From Streptomyces mayonensis (GTDB lineage Bacteria > Actinomycetota > Actinomycetes > Streptomycetales > Streptomycetaceae), in the NCBI RefSeq assembly GCF_018982965.1, contig NZ_JACBYP010000068.1, forward strand, positions 1-43,475: a stretch of DNA of 43,475 bases, in the 5' to 3' direction. Position 1 is the first letter of the stretch; every line of letters begins with the position of its first letter. Positions 1 through 10,500 of this stretch are shown piece by piece. Both the position numbers and the translations under genes were made by a program. Under the pieces are notes generated by a model. The model saw only the letters and a list, made by a program, of their open reading frames with translations, had not been told where the DNA came from and searched no databases.

Positions 1-42
1 TGCGTCGGCGCGCTCCAGCGGGTGTGCCGGGAGGTTGTCAGG

Positions 43-1662
43 ATGCGCACCTTCGCACGACGACGCCGCAGAAACATGCTGGTCGGCATCGGTTCGGCCG
101 CCGCCGCGCTGGCCGCGGCCGTGCTGCCGGTCACCGCCCAGGCAGACCAGGGCCCCGGCCCGGTCGCCGGTACGACCGCCGGTACGACCGCCGCGGGCGC
201 CCCCGAGCGCCCCGAGCCCGGCCCGGACCCCGATCCCTCCCTCCCGGCACACCCGCTGGAGCGCGCCGACGCACCGCTGGACAACCCGCTCAAGGGCTTC
301 GCCCGCTTCTACGCGCCGGGCGCCGACCAGAACACGGGCTACCCGCACTCCCTCACCTGGACCTACTTCGGCCTGTCCGAGGTCATGACCGACGCCGCCG
401 ACTGCGGGGCGTACGACTGGGACCTCGTCGACGCCGTCCTCGACGAGGTCGCCTCCTACGGCAACCAGGCCGCCATCCGCTTCTACATGGAGTACCCGGA
501 CGACGCCGGCGGCCACCCCACCAACGCCATCCCGCACTGCTTCGACGGGCACGTCGACTACCGCCACAACGGTGAGTGGGACACCACCAGCCCGGACTAC
601 GACAACCGCTACCTGCTCGACGGCCTGAAGGACTTCGTGGCCGCCTTCGGCGCCCGCTACGACGGCGACCCGCGCCTCGGCTACATCCACATGGGCCTGA
701 TCGGGCTGTGGGGCGAGTGGCACACCTGGCCGTACGACACCGACACCGCCGACGGCTACCCGAACCTCATGCCCACCGACGCCCACGGCGCCGAGATCAT
801 CGAGGCGTTCAACGAGGCCTTCACGCACACCAGGGTCGAGGTGCGGGCGCCGGACAACGCCGGCGGTGCGGCCGACGCCCTGCCCGCCGTCGGCTACCAC
901 GACGACTCCTTCTGCTTCCGCGAGGGCGACCCCCCGGAGGGCGTCACCCTGCCGCAGTCGATGGGCGGCGCCTCCTGGTCCCAACTTCAGAAGGCCCTCG
1001 ACCACGGCGTGGAGAACCGGTGGATCACCGCCTCCATGGGCGGCGAGGTACGTCCCGAGATCCAGGACCGGGCCTTCGACCACTGGCCGGGCGGCTCCGG
1101 CGACGTGGACGACATGCGGGCGTGCATCGAGCTGGAGCACACCACCTGGAAGATCAACGAGAAGAGCGCGGGCTACGCCGCCGACGATCCGAACGTGGCC
1201 GCCGCCGTCCGCACCATGGGCTACGACCTCACGGTCGACCACGCCTACTTCCACGACACCGCGCAGGACACCACGACCGTCGGCGTACGGATCACCAACG
1301 ACGGCGTCGCGCCCTTCTACTACCCGTGGACCGTGAGCCTCGGCCTGAAGGACTCCACCGGCCGTGTCGTCAGGACCTGGGACACCTCCTGGGACCTGCG
1401 CAGGGTCATGCCGCAGAAGATCCGCGCCTTCCCCGACTGGAACGTGGGCCCCGACCCCGCCCACCTCGACTTCGGCCACCCCGAGTACTTCGACGCCGAC
1501 CTCGACCTGTCCGGTGTCACCGCCGGTGACTACCAGCTGGTCATGAAGGCGAAGAACCCGCTGGAGGACATCAACCCCGACGCCAAGAAGCTCCGCTTCG
1601 CCAACGCGACCCAGAACAACGACGGTTGGCTCGGCCTCGGCGACCTGACCGTCGGAGGCTGA
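43..1662 (+). CDS. Secreted DUF4832-type protein
   Basis: A 539-residue protein with an Arg-rich N-terminus, a hydrophobic Ala-rich stretch and an AQA-type signal cleavage region, so it is probably exported. The mature part follows the pattern of DUF4832/DUF4874 proteins: an early NPLKGF motif, a TIM-barrel-like middle with a GLWGEWH motif (a conserved acidic residue as in glycosidase-like barrels), and a beta-rich C-terminal part starting near DLTVDHAYFHD. The family is often found among polysaccharide-active proteins, but I know of no proven reaction. I chose the ATG at 43 rather than the in-frame GTG at 22 because GGGAGG lies 8 bases ahead of it. A short TTAGTTAG repeat sits in the linker after the signal peptide. 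The gene stands alone and is followed by a hairpin. Family call fairly sure, function unknown. Confidence 0.75.
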   Translation: MRTFARRRRRNMLVGIGSAAAALAAAVLPVTAQADQGPGPVAGTTAGTTAAGAPERPEPGPDPDPSLPAHPLERADAPLDNPLKGFARFYAPGADQNTGYPHSLTWTYFGLSEVMTDAADCGAYDWDLVDAVLDEVASYGNQAAIRFYMEYPDDAGGHPTNAIPHCFDGHVDYRHNGEWDTTSPDYDNRYLLDGLKDFVAAFGARYDGDPRLGYIHMGLIGLWGEWHTWPYDTDTADGYPNLMPTDAHGAEIIEAFNEAFTHTRVEVRAPDNAGGAADALPAVGYHDDSFCFREGDPPEGVTLPQSMGGASWSQLQKALDHGVENRWITASMGGEVRPEIQDRAFDHWPGGSGDVDDMRACIELEHTTWKINEKSAGYAADDPNVAAAVRTMGYDLTVDHAYFHDTAQDTTTVGVRITNDGVAPFYYPWTVSLGLKDSTGRVVRTWDTSWDLRRVMPQKIRAFPDWNVGPDPAHLDFGHPEYFDADLDLSGVTAGDYQLVMKAKNPLEDINPDAKKLRFANATQNNDGWLGLGDLTVGG

Positions 1663-1668
1663 GCCGGG

Positions 1669-1703
1669 AGCCGCGGGCGCCGTGCCACGACGGCCCCGCG
1701 GCT
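1669..1703 (+). terminator. GC-rich hairpin after the DUF4832 gene
   Basis: AGCCGCGGG pairs with CCCGCGGCT, with GCCGT/ACGGC continuing the stem around a short loop. It starts 7 bases after the stop codon. There is no T-run, which is common for actinomycete terminators. Confidence 0.55.
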
Positions 1704-1761
1704 GCCCGCCCCGGCACACACGCCGGCCACGGGCCCGGCGCCCCAGCCATACCATCACCGC

Positions 1762-2157
1762 ATGGCGATCACTTATGAATGGCGAGGCGACGTCGACAGC
1801 GCGTCTGTCGAGGCCCTGCACGCCGAGGGCTTCGGCCACCCGCCCCAGGACGTCGACTGGCTCGCCCAACTGCGCCGGCACAGCCTGGGCTGGGTCTGCG
1901 CACGCGACGAGGGCCGGCTCGTGGGCTTCGTCAACGTCGCCTGGGACGGAGGCGCCCACGCCTTCGTGCTGGACACGACGGTGGCCCGGGACCGCCGCGG
2001 GCACGGAGTAGGAAGGGCACTCGTCGCGGCCGCGGCGGAAGGTGCCCGCTCCGCCCGCTGCGAATGGCTGCACGTCGACTTCGACGAGGGCCTCGAATCC
2101 TTCTACTTCGACGCCTGCGGATTCCGGCGGACCCCCGCGGGACTGATCGCCCTCTGA
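1762..2157 (+). CDS. GNAT family N-acetyltransferase
   Basis: A 131-residue protein of usual size for a single GNAT domain. The acetyl-CoA motif A region is visible as VARDRRGHGVGRALVAAA (the R/Q-x-x-G-x-G/A pattern), preceded by beta strands around GRLVGFVNVAWDG and followed by a FYFDACGFRRT segment typical of the C-terminal strand-helix. It should transfer an acetyl group from acetyl-CoA to an amine. The substrate cannot be read from the sequence. No clear ribosome binding site precedes the ATG, so the transcript may be leaderless. Neighbours give no pathway clue. Family call firm. Confidence 0.85.
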   Translation: MAITYEWRGDVDSASVEALHAEGFGHPPQDVDWLAQLRRHSLGWVCARDEGRLVGFVNVAWDGGAHAFVLDTTVARDRRGHGVGRALVAAAAEGARSARCEWLHVDFDEGLESFYFDACGFRRTPAGLIAL

Positions 2158-2160
2158 CAG

Positions 2161-2205
2161 CGCGCCCCGGCCCGCCGCGCCCCGGCCCACCGCACCCCGG
2201 CCCAC
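2161..2205. repeat. Three tandem 15-bp repeats
   Basis: The unit CGCGCCCCGGCCCAC occurs three times in a row with one change in the first and one in the third copy, and a partial fourth follows. It lies between the ends of the convergent GNAT and MerR genes and is most simply slippage-prone GC-rich spacer. Confidence 0.7.
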
Positions 2206-2286
2206 CGCTCGCCGGCGTACGCATGCCGCGAGCGCCACCACCCACCATTGCCGCCCGTTGCCTGGGCGCCGGTGCCCCGCGACGGG

Positions 2287-3243
2287 TCAGCGTCCGGTCG
2301 GCTCCGGTTCCGGCCGGGCGAGGGCCTCGGCCATCCACGGCTGGAACGGCAGGTGCCCGTCGACGATCCGCCAGTCGTTGACGGTCCACACCAGGCGCCA
2401 GTACCGCTCGACGAGCGGGTCGTGCGCCGCCTCGAACCGACTCGCCATCCACCGCCGCAGCTCCGGTCCGGCGGGGCGGCCGAGCGCGGCGGCGAAGCGT
2501 TCCACCACGGAGTCGACCACGGGCCGGGCGGCGGCGCTGTCCGGTTCGACGCCCGCCCGCCTCGCGTCGGCGACCGCCTCCCGGACGAAGGCCAGGAGAG
2601 CCGCCGCCGTCCCGGGAGCCACACCCGGCAGAGCGTCCGCGTCGACGGGCGGGAAGGGCGCGCGAACCATGCGCGCACGAAAGCCGTCGTCGGCCATCAG
2701 CCCGGCCAGCTCGGTCCACGCGGCGAGCTGGGCCTCGGACGGATCGTCGGGGAGGACGGGCAGAGCCGTGCGCAGCACGGCGGCCGCGTCGCGGGACCCG
2801 GGGTTTTCGGAGGCGAGGCCGGAGACGAAGTCGCCCACCAGGGCCTTCCGTTCGCCGGACGTGAGTCGGGTGAGGCGGTGCATGAGAACGGTCTCCTCGG
2901 GGCCGAGACCGCGCCGGGCGACGAGACGCAGCAGGCTCTGCCGCATCCGCAGCGTGCGGATCCGCAGGGCGGTGGCATCGGCGTGAGCGGCCGCGACGCC
3001 CGCGACGGAGAGGTCGCCGTCCAGGACGCGACGGATCGTGGTGAGACCGACGTCCAGGTCGCGCAGGACGCCGATCAGGTGGAGGCGCCCCAGGGCCGCG
3101 GCGCCGTAGCGGCGGTAGCCCGCCGGGGTACGGTCGGTGGGCGGCAGCAGCCCGGTGTCCGAATAGAAGCGGATGGTCCGTACCGGGACGCCGGTGAGGG
3201 CCGACAGGTCACCGATCGAGTGCAGGTGCTTCGCGCCGTTCAT
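2287..3243 (-). CDS. MerR family transcriptional regulator
   Basis: A 318-residue protein. Residues 7-75 form a MerR winged-helix DNA-binding domain: SIGDLSALTGVPVRTIRFYS is the recognition helix region, followed by GLLPP and GYRRYG wing signatures. The remaining ~240 residues are an all-helical effector part that I do not recognise; it lacks an obvious metal-binding Cys cluster. The ATG at 3243 was chosen over upstream in-frame starts because the DNA-binding domain starts there and because a MerR-type promoter ends only about 8 bases upstream. The gene is divergent from the VOC gene at 3444. It probably controls itself and perhaps that neighbour (inference). Confidence 0.85.
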   Translation of the reverse strand: MNGAKHLHSIGDLSALTGVPVRTIRFYSDTGLLPPTDRTPAGYRRYGAAALGRLHLIGVLRDLDVGLTTIRRVLDGDLSVAGVAAAHADATALRIRTLRMRQSLLRLVARRGLGPEETVLMHRLTRLTSGERKALVGDFVSGLASENPGSRDAAAVLRTALPVLPDDPSEAQLAAWTELAGLMADDGFRARMVRAPFPPVDADALPGVAPGTAAALLAFVREAVADARRAGVEPDSAAARPVVDSVVERFAAALGRPAGPELRRWMASRFEAAHDPLVERYWRLVWTVNDWRIVDGHLPFQPWMAEALARPEPEPTGR

Positions 3244-3250
3244 GTCGTCC

Positions 3251-3281
3251 ACTCTCCGGTCTCCAGCCACTGGAGAGTCAA
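3251..3281 (-). promoter_or_regulatory. MerR-type promoter/operator with 19-bp spacer
   Basis: On the minus strand TTGACT (3281-3276) and GAGAGT (3256-3251) are 19 bases apart. The spacer region contains the inverted repeat TCTCCAG-CCA-CTGGAGA (3260-3276). Over-long 19-bp spacers with an internal palindrome are the hallmark of promoters that MerR proteins untwist. The predicted transcript start falls at or next to the regulator's own ATG at 3243, so its mRNA would be leaderless. Confidence 0.7.
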
Positions 3282-3443
3282 GCCGTGGTGCACAGGGCCC
3301 GCCCCCGCCCGCGCCGTCGCGGCACCTCGGCGGCCGAGTGGGCACGCGGGGCACGCCCGGCGTGTCGCCGCGCATGGCCCCCGTGGTGCCGGGTACCACC
3401 GTTGCGTACGGGACGCCGCGGGAGCGTCCGGGAGAGACGAAGG

Positions 3444-3827
3444 GTGCCGGAAGTGATTCGAAAGCTGCAGGCGGTCGCACTGGACTGCGCCGATCCGGTC
3501 CGGCTCGCCGAGTTCTACGCGCACCTCCTGGGCGGCCGGGTGGTCGCGGACCCCGACGACGCCGACTGGGTCGAGGTCCGGGGCTTCGAGGGAACCCCGC
3601 TGGCCTGCCAGCGGGTCGACGGCTACCGGGCACCGGAGTGGCCCGGCCAGGAGCGCCCGCAACAGCTTCACCTGGACTTCGACGTGGACGACCTCGACGG
3701 AGAGGAACAGCGGGCACTGGCCCTCGGCGCGACCGTGCTGGAACGGACCGACCAGCTCCGCCCCGAGGCCAACTGGCGGGTCTACGCCGACCCGGAGGGC
3801 CACCCCTTCTGCCTCTGCTTCCACTGA
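3444..3827 (+). CDS. VOC/glyoxalase-like domain protein
   Basis: A 127-residue single VOC (vicinal oxygen chelate) fold protein. It starts with the typical LQAVALDCADPVRLAEFYAHLLG strand-helix and ends with WRVYADPEGHPFCLCF, as in the glyoxalase-like 'Glyoxalase_6' type. The QLHLDFDVDDL segment carries the usual His/Asp positions. Such proteins act in ring cleavage, antibiotic resistance or unknown chemistry, so no substrate can be given. The GTG at 3444 was preferred because a GGAGAG-type site lies upstream; the frame is open further upstream but without family similarity. It is divergent from the MerR gene, with a 200-bp shared control region. Confidence 0.8.
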   Translation: MPEVIRKLQAVALDCADPVRLAEFYAHLLGGRVVADPDDADWVEVRGFEGTPLACQRVDGYRAPEWPGQERPQQLHLDFDVDDLDGEEQRALALGATVLERTDQLRPEANWRVYADPEGHPFCLCFH

Positions 3828-3929
3828 CCTCCCGGCAGACCTCCCGGAGGCCTGGTCCTTGCCCGCGCGCGGCGGCCGGCGCCCGCACCCCGACCGCCAC
3901 GCGCGCCGGCCCACCCCTGCCGTCCGGAA

Positions 3930-6900
3930 CTACCGGGTCCCGCCGCCGCGGCGCAGGAACAGCTCCGTCATGCCGAAGCCGCTCAGGCGGGGCCTGATCC
4001 TGCCGTCGGCGGACGGCACCGCCCCGGCTGACTCCACCACCCGGAAACCGTCCGGAACACGCAGGGCGACGTCACGGTTCTCCCCGGCCCGCAGATTGGC
4101 GATGCGGACCGTGAGTCCGTCCTCGTCGCCGGACAGGAAGACCCTGCAGTCGGGCACGTCTCCCAGGTCGAGCAGCGCACCCCGCGCGAAGCCGGGCCGC
4201 CGGGTCCCGGTGAAGCGGTCCAGCGGGGTCACTTCCTGGGCCAGCGCACCGAGCCGGGCCTGCGCCCCGAACCGCGACGCCGCAGCGGGCTCGTGCCGGC
4301 CGACGGCGGCGAAGACGTACCGGAACCGCACCCGGCCCGGCTGCGCCGGCGGAGTGTTGCACGGCCAGAAGTTGTTCATCACGTACGCGTACAGGTAGCC
4401 GTTCTGCTCCGAGAAGCGCTCGGGCCACACCCCCCTGACCAGGTCCGAGGAGGAGAACAGCGGGCTGTCGGGGGCCGCCCAGACCACACCGGGCCCGTCC
4501 TGCGCCGTGACCGTCACGGCAGAGGTGGCGGACAGCCACTCGTTGGACGAACCGGGACCGTGGTCGGCCCGCGGCTCCACCCAGCCCAGCTGCCTGTCGT
4601 AACGCACCGTCGGTGTGTCCACGAGGAAGGGGAAGGCGATGGACACCGACTCCATGTCCAGCACCGCCAGTTTCGTCGCCTCCACGGCCAGCTCGCACTG
4701 GTCGGCGCCGTCGCGCAGCAGCAGTTCCACGGTGATGTCGGCGAGGCCCGCGCCCTCGCCGGCCCACCGCAGCCGGATGCCGTCCGGGGTGCGGCGCGCG
4801 CCGAGCAGCCGCATCAGGGGGCGCTCCTCGGCCAGCTCGGTGGGGGCGCCGGGGTGGAGCCGCGAATCGAGCTGCTTGATCATGGTCCGGTCGTGGGCGG
4901 CGCTCTCCCCGGCCCCGGCGGCGCTCAGCCGGATCAGCTCACCCAGCGCGAACGGCGCCCGAGGGTCGAGGAGTTCACGGCCGGTGGGCAGATGGCGCAG
5001 GCCGGCCGGGAGTCCGTCGCCCTCCCGGAGCCGGATCTCCCACCCTTCGCTCGTGATCGTCTCCCCGGCCGCGGCACTCCCCACCGGGGTCCGTTCGTCG
5101 TCGGGGTGCGACGGGGGCACAGCCGCGGCCGCCGGGGCCTGTTCCCCCGCGGGAACGGTGTCGTTGCGGTCACTCAGCGGGAAGGAGCGGTAGCCGAAGG
5201 CTTCCATCTCCTCGAGGACCAGCCGGACCCGGAGCATGCCGGCGCAGTCGCTCAGCACTTCCATCGGCACCGGCTCCCCCGACGCGTCCAGCGGTGTGCT
5301 GCCCCGCGGCAGATCGGCCTCGACGGTCAGCGAGGCCGGCCAGGGGTGCGGGTTGTGCACCAGGAGGCAGGGGCCGTCCAGTCCGAGGGACTCGGCCACC
5401 TGACCGAGCACCCGGCGGCTCTCGTCCAGGGAGATCCGCGCCGCGTCGTCGATGGCGCGGCGCTTCCAGTGGAGCTGGTCGTCGATCTGCGGAGCGTGCG
5501 GATGGGACACGGCACGGGCCCAGTTCCAGGTGTGCTCGCCGCCGGTGATCAGACCGTCCCAGGCACGGTCCAGGGCCGCACGGTTCGGGCGGTAGCGCCC
5601 GTCCATCAACTGCGAGACGGCACCGAGCGTCTCGGCCGCCGGCAGTACGGCCTGCGCCCGCCGGTAGGCGGCGGCGTCCGCGGCGGAGGCGGCGGGCCCG
5701 TCCTCCCAGAAGCTCCCGCCCTCCGCCCTGTGCAGCGGCAGCCGGTCCCGCAGCGGTGCGACGGCACTCAGGTAGTCGCCGAACGTGGAGACCCGCACCC
5801 TGGGATACGCGAACACCTCGTTCCACCGGTCGGCGAACCCGGCGTCACCGTCACCGAGGTCCTCGTTGTCGGCGTGGGTGCCGATCACCGCGAGGTCGGT
5901 GGGCAGGTAGTCGGTGCGTTCGTAGCGTTCGAGATAGCGTTCCAGGCCGTTGACCGCCCCGGCGACGGACTGCGGGTCGGCGGCGACGAACCGCAACTGC
6001 GAGTAGTGGTCGGCGAAGTGGGCCAGGACCTCGCTGCCGTCGGGCGCCCGCCAGCGCACCGGCGAGGCCAGGTGCACCTCGTCGCTGCCGGTGGTGGCCG
6101 CACGATGGTGGTTGGACATGCCCACGAAGGCGTCCACACCGGCCGTCCGGAGCACCGACGGCAGGACCCCCGTCCACGTGGGCACGTCGGTGATGTTGGC
6201 GTACCGGGGAACGGCTCCGGGCCCGGCGGGCAGACCGGCGCCGAAGTCCAGGGCGCGGCGCAGTTCCTCCAGGCTCGTGATGCCCGTGAGCAGGTTGCTG
6301 TGGAAGGTGTTGACGCCGATCACCCCGGCCGCGACGGCCTCCGTCAGACGGGCGCCGCGCTCCGGGGAGCGGGTGTCCAGGTACTCCCGCACCACCAGCG
6401 ACCCGTCCACGCTGTAGCGGAACGAGGGGTCGGCCTCGTACCGGTCCAGGGCCTTGTCGATGTTGCGGCAGTGCAGCTCAAGGGACTTCGGCTGGGTGTC
6501 GGTGAAGCCGAGGTCCAGGTGCACGTGCGGAATCAGGTGCAGGGTCCAGCGGCGGGCCGGGGTCAGCCCGGCACGGTGCAGCAGGGTCTCACCGGTGTGG
6601 ACGGCGAACTCGGCCGGCGCGTCGAAGCCGGGCGCGGGCAGCCGCCAGCGGACCATGCCGAAGTCCCGCGCCGGGGCCGCCGGAACGCGCAGGACCCGGC
6701 CCTGGTATCGCAGGGACAGGTCACCGGGAAGGGCGGCGCCCGCGGGAACCCGGGCCGTCAGCTCGACCAGCGGCACGGGCTCCGGGGCGCCGTGCAGGTG
6801 GAGGGGCGTGGCCCGAAGGGACCACGCGGGCGCCTCGGGCGGCGGCGTACTGCTCGACTCCAGCCGGACGGCGTTCCACCGCAGGTACGAACCGAACCAC

Positions 6901-7430
6901 TTCCCGTAGTGGGCCCGTGCCGGAGGCAGCTCTTCCCCGGGACGGCGGGCGGGCGGACCGTCCTCGGCCCGGGGCGCGCCGGTGGCCGCCGGCTCGTCCA
7001 GCACGGTGGTGACGCTCAGTTCGTGGCGGCCCGGCGCGAGCCACGCCGCGGGCAGCGCGATCCGCAGCGTGCCGTGCCCGGAGGTGGGGCCCGGGTCTCC
7101 GGTACGGGAGCGGTCGGCGCGCTCGACGGCGAGGTGGTGCAGCGAGTGGCGCGCGCCGTCCAGGACCACCTCGAGATCGGGGCAGGGGCCGCGCTCCGCG
7201 GCGTACGCGAGGTGCAGGACGGCGTCCTCGGCGCGTTCCAGGGTGAACGACGCCACGACGCGGTGCGCGCGGTGGCCGCCGTCGGCGTCGTGGATGCCGG
7301 GGTGCACCTCGGGCCACACGGCGTCGGGGCGGTCGAGGTCGACGTGCAGGGTGGGCGTGCCGTCCACGACCGGCCAGGAGCCGGCGTGCGGGGCAGGAGT
7401 CGCTGTCCACAGGGAGCGGTCGGAGGTCAT
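3930..7430 (-). CDS. Glycoside hydrolase family 38-like alpha-mannosidase with long N-terminal domain
   Basis: A 1166-residue protein without a signal peptide, so cytoplasmic. Residues 1-290 are a beta-rich, probably jelly-roll, accessory region. The GH38 catalytic domain begins at HVHLDLGF (zinc ligands likely His302 and Asp306), with the likely nucleophile Asp415 in NITDVPTW and later HADNEDLG. The C-terminal half is the beta-sandwich region normal for GH38. GH38 enzymes are retaining, zinc-dependent alpha-mannosidases. This one is more divergent than its neighbour (HVHLD instead of HAHID), so its linkage or substrate may differ. It is the last gene of the ABC-mannosidase unit, 82 bases after the preceding GH38 gene. 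Its end converges with the VOC gene. Confidence 0.85.
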   Translation of the reverse strand: MTSDRSLWTATPAPHAGSWPVVDGTPTLHVDLDRPDAVWPEVHPGIHDADGGHRAHRVVASFTLERAEDAVLHLAYAAERGPCPDLEVVLDGARHSLHHLAVERADRSRTGDPGPTSGHGTLRIALPAAWLAPGRHELSVTTVLDEPAATGAPRAEDGPPARRPGEELPPARAHYGKWFGSYLRWNAVRLESSSTPPPEAPAWSLRATPLHLHGAPEPVPLVELTARVPAGAALPGDLSLRYQGRVLRVPAAPARDFGMVRWRLPAPGFDAPAEFAVHTGETLLHRAGLTPARRWTLHLIPHVHLDLGFTDTQPKSLELHCRNIDKALDRYEADPSFRYSVDGSLVVREYLDTRSPERGARLTEAVAAGVIGVNTFHSNLLTGITSLEELRRALDFGAGLPAGPGAVPRYANITDVPTWTGVLPSVLRTAGVDAFVGMSNHHRAATTGSDEVHLASPVRWRAPDGSEVLAHFADHYSQLRFVAADPQSVAGAVNGLERYLERYERTDYLPTDLAVIGTHADNEDLGDGDAGFADRWNEVFAYPRVRVSTFGDYLSAVAPLRDRLPLHRAEGGSFWEDGPAASAADAAAYRRAQAVLPAAETLGAVSQLMDGRYRPNRAALDRAWDGLITGGEHTWNWARAVSHPHAPQIDDQLHWKRRAIDDAARISLDESRRVLGQVAESLGLDGPCLLVHNPHPWPASLTVEADLPRGSTPLDASGEPVPMEVLSDCAGMLRVRLVLEEMEAFGYRSFPLSDRNDTVPAGEQAPAAAAVPPSHPDDERTPVGSAAAGETITSEGWEIRLREGDGLPAGLRHLPTGRELLDPRAPFALGELIRLSAAGAGESAAHDRTMIKQLDSRLHPGAPTELAEERPLMRLLGARRTPDGIRLRWAGEGAGLADITVELLLRDGADQCELAVEATKLAVLDMESVSIAFPFLVDTPTVRYDRQLGWVEPRADHGPGSSNEWLSATSAVTVTAQDGPGVVWAAPDSPLFSSSDLVRGVWPERFSEQNGYLYAYVMNNFWPCNTPPAQPGRVRFRYVFAAVGRHEPAAASRFGAQARLGALAQEVTPLDRFTGTRRPGFARGALLDLGDVPDCRVFLSGDEDGLTVRIANLRAGENRDVALRVPDGFRVVESAGAVPSADGRIRPRLSGFGMTELFLRRGGGTR

Positions 7431-7512
7431 GCGGAGTGTTCCTCTGGAGGCCGGGCGGCGACAGGGCCGCGGGCGTGCGGGATGGGCGGGCGGCGCCGGG
7501 GCACTCGGCCCG

Positions 7513-10500
7513 TCAGACGTGGTCCTTCCTGGCGAACCGCAGGGTCACGATCTGGAACGGCCGCAGGGTCAGGCGAACGGAGTTCCCCTCGGCCGTCATG
7601 TGCGCGGGCGCGTCCACGGGCCGTTCGAGGAGGTCGACCGCCGTGACGCCGGCGACGTCGAAGCCCGCGGTGACCGTGGCCGAGGCCCGTCCCCCGAGCG
7701 CCTCGTGGAAACGTACGACCACGTCGCCGGTGGCGTCGTCGGCGAGTTTCACCGCGGTGACGACGACCTGCCCGGTGTCGACGGAGACCAGGGGCACGGC
7801 GCCCACGGAATCCGGGGCGCCCGTCACCCGGCGCTCGGGAAGGTTGATGCGGTGCCCCTCGCGGACGGCGTCGGCCAGCCGCGCGCCGGGGACGAGCGAG
7901 TAGCGGAAGCGGTGCGTGCCCTGGTCGGTCTCCGGGTCCGGGAAGCGGGGCGCACGCAGCAGGGACAGACGGACCGTGGTGGTGGTCCCGCGCTCCGCAC
8001 CACCGCGTACCGCACGGGTCACCTCGTGACCGTACGTCGAGTCGTTGACGAGCGCCGCACCCCAGCCCGGCTCCTCCAGGTGCACGAAACGGTGCGCGCA
8101 CGCCTCGAACTTCGCCGCCTCCCAACTGGTGTTGGTGTGGGTGGGCCGGTACAGGTGCCCGAACTGCGTCTCCGCGGCGTACCGTTCGGCGTGGACGTCG
8201 AGCGGGAAGGCCACCTTCAGGAACTTCTCCGTCTCGTGCCAGTCCACCTCCGTCTCCAGGCCGATCCGGCGCTGCCCGCGTGCCAGCGTCAGGGACTGGA
8301 CGGCCCGCGAACTCCCGAAGGAACGCACGACCCGCACCGTCGCCGCCTCGCCGCCGTCCTGTTCCAGGGTCAGCTCCCGCACGTCGTCGAGGTCCGTGAC
8401 GACATTGCGGTAGAAGGCGTCGACGTCCCAGGCGTCCCACCGGTTGGGGAGGTCCGGATGGATCTGCAGGAGGTTCCCCGCCGCGTCCGGGGCGATCGCC
8501 TCCCGGCCCGTCTCCCTGTCGAGGACCGAGACCACCAGGCCCCGGGCGTCGACGCGTACCCGCAGCAGCCCGTTGTCGAGGACGTGGCCGCCTTCGGCGT
8601 CGGCCTCCGCGGTGACATCCGCGCCGTCGACCGAGGGCGCGCCCAGCGCACCCGCCGCCACCCCGTCCCGCGCGTGGGGAGCCGAGTTGGCCAGCAGCGC
8701 GGTGTCTCCGGAAGCGGTCAGCGCCCCCAGCGCCGCGCCGATGACGCCCTCCAGTTCACGAGCGACTCCGGCATAGGTCTCACGTGCCTCGCGGTGCACC
8801 CAGGCGATGGAGGAGCCGGGCAGGATGTCGTGGAACTGGTGCAGCAGTACCGTCTTCCAGATCCGGTCCAGAGCGTCGTACGGGTAGGGGAACCCGGCCC
8901 GCACCGCCGCCGTGGCCGCCCACAACTCCGCTTCCCGCAGCAGGTGTTCACTGCGCCGGTTGCCCTGCTTGGTCTGGGCCTGGCTGGTGAGGGTCCCCCG
9001 GTGGAGCTCGAGGTAGAGCTCGCCGACCCACACGGACGGATCGGGGTACTCGGCCTCGGCCTTCTCGAAGAACGCCTCCGGCGACTCCCAGGTGACGCTG
9101 GGAGACCCCTCCAGGTCGTGCGTCCGGGCCGCCTTGGCGACCATCTCGCGCGTCGTGCCGCCCCCGCCGTCCCCCCAGCCGGTCGGTGCGAGCGAGTGAC
9201 TCGCGGCGCCCTGCTCCTTGAAGGAGCGCGCGGCGTGCGCGAGTTCACGGCCCAGCATCGAGCAGTTGTAGGTGTCGACCGGCGGGAAGTGCGTGTAGAT
9301 CCGCGTCCCGTCAATCCCCTCCCACCAGAAGGTGTGGTGCGGAAAGGAGTTGGTCCGGCTCCACGAGATCTTCTGCGTGAGCAGACGCCTGGCGCCGGCC
9401 GCCGCGATGATCTGCGGAAGGCCCGCCGCGAAACCGAAGGTGTCGGGCAGCCACACCTCGTCGCTCTCGACACCGAACTCGTCGAGGAAGAACCGCTTCC
9501 CGTGCACGAACTGCCGGGCCATCGCCTCCGAGCCGGGCATGTTCGTGTCGGACTCGACCCACATCCCGCCGGTGGGCACCAGGCGCCCCTCACGGACCGC
9601 GTCCTTGACCCTGCTGTACACCTCCGGCCGGTGCTCCTTGATCCAGGCGAACTGCTGCGCCTGGGACATGGCGAACACGAACTCGGGGGAGTCCTCCAGC
9701 AGCGCCGTCATGTTGGCCGCCGTGCGCGCGACCTTGCGCACGGTCTCGCGCAGCGGCCACAGCCACGCCGAGTCGATGTGCGCGTGCCCGACGGCGCTGA
9801 TGCGGTGCGCCGACGCGTGGGCCGGCGCGGCCAGCACACCGGCCAGCTCCTGCCTGGCGGCGGACGCCGTGCCGTTCACGTCCTGGAGGTCGAGCGCGTC
9901 CAGGGACCTGCCGACGGCACGCCGTACCTGGCTGCGGCGCTCGCTGTCGAGCGGCAGCTCGTGCATCAGCTCGTCCAGCACCTCCAGGTCCTGCACCAGC
10001 TCCCACACCTGCCGGTCGAAGACCGCGAGGTCCATCCGGGCCAGCCGGTACAGGGGTTCCGTACCGGCGGTGTGCCGGTCGCCGAGTGCCGTCGGCAGGA
10101 ACGAGAACAGATCCAGGTCCGGATTGGAGGCGGCCTCCAGATGCCACTCCACCACCTCACCGCCCCGGACCGGGCTGCCCACACGGACCCACTGGTTGCG
10201 GGGGTTGATGCCCTTCACCGGAGTGCCGTCCGGGGTGTAGACCAGCGCCTCGCACTGGAAGCCCGGCCGGACGCCGTCGAAGCCCAGATCCAGCACGGCC
10301 TCCACGGTCTTGCCCGCCCACCGAGGGGGCACCCGGCCGCGTACCCGGAACCACGTGGTGTCCCAGGCGGCGCCCCACCGCGCCCCGACGGCGGCGGGCT
10401 CGTGGACGGCCGCCAGACCGTCGGCCACCGGCACCGGCTCGCCGGGCGAGACCCACGCCCCGACCTCCATCGGCACGGAATCGGGATACACGGCGGGGCG

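Noticed and set aside
2161..2205. Tandem repeats as a CRISPR-like array
   Set aside because: The units abut with no spacers and are only 15 bp long.
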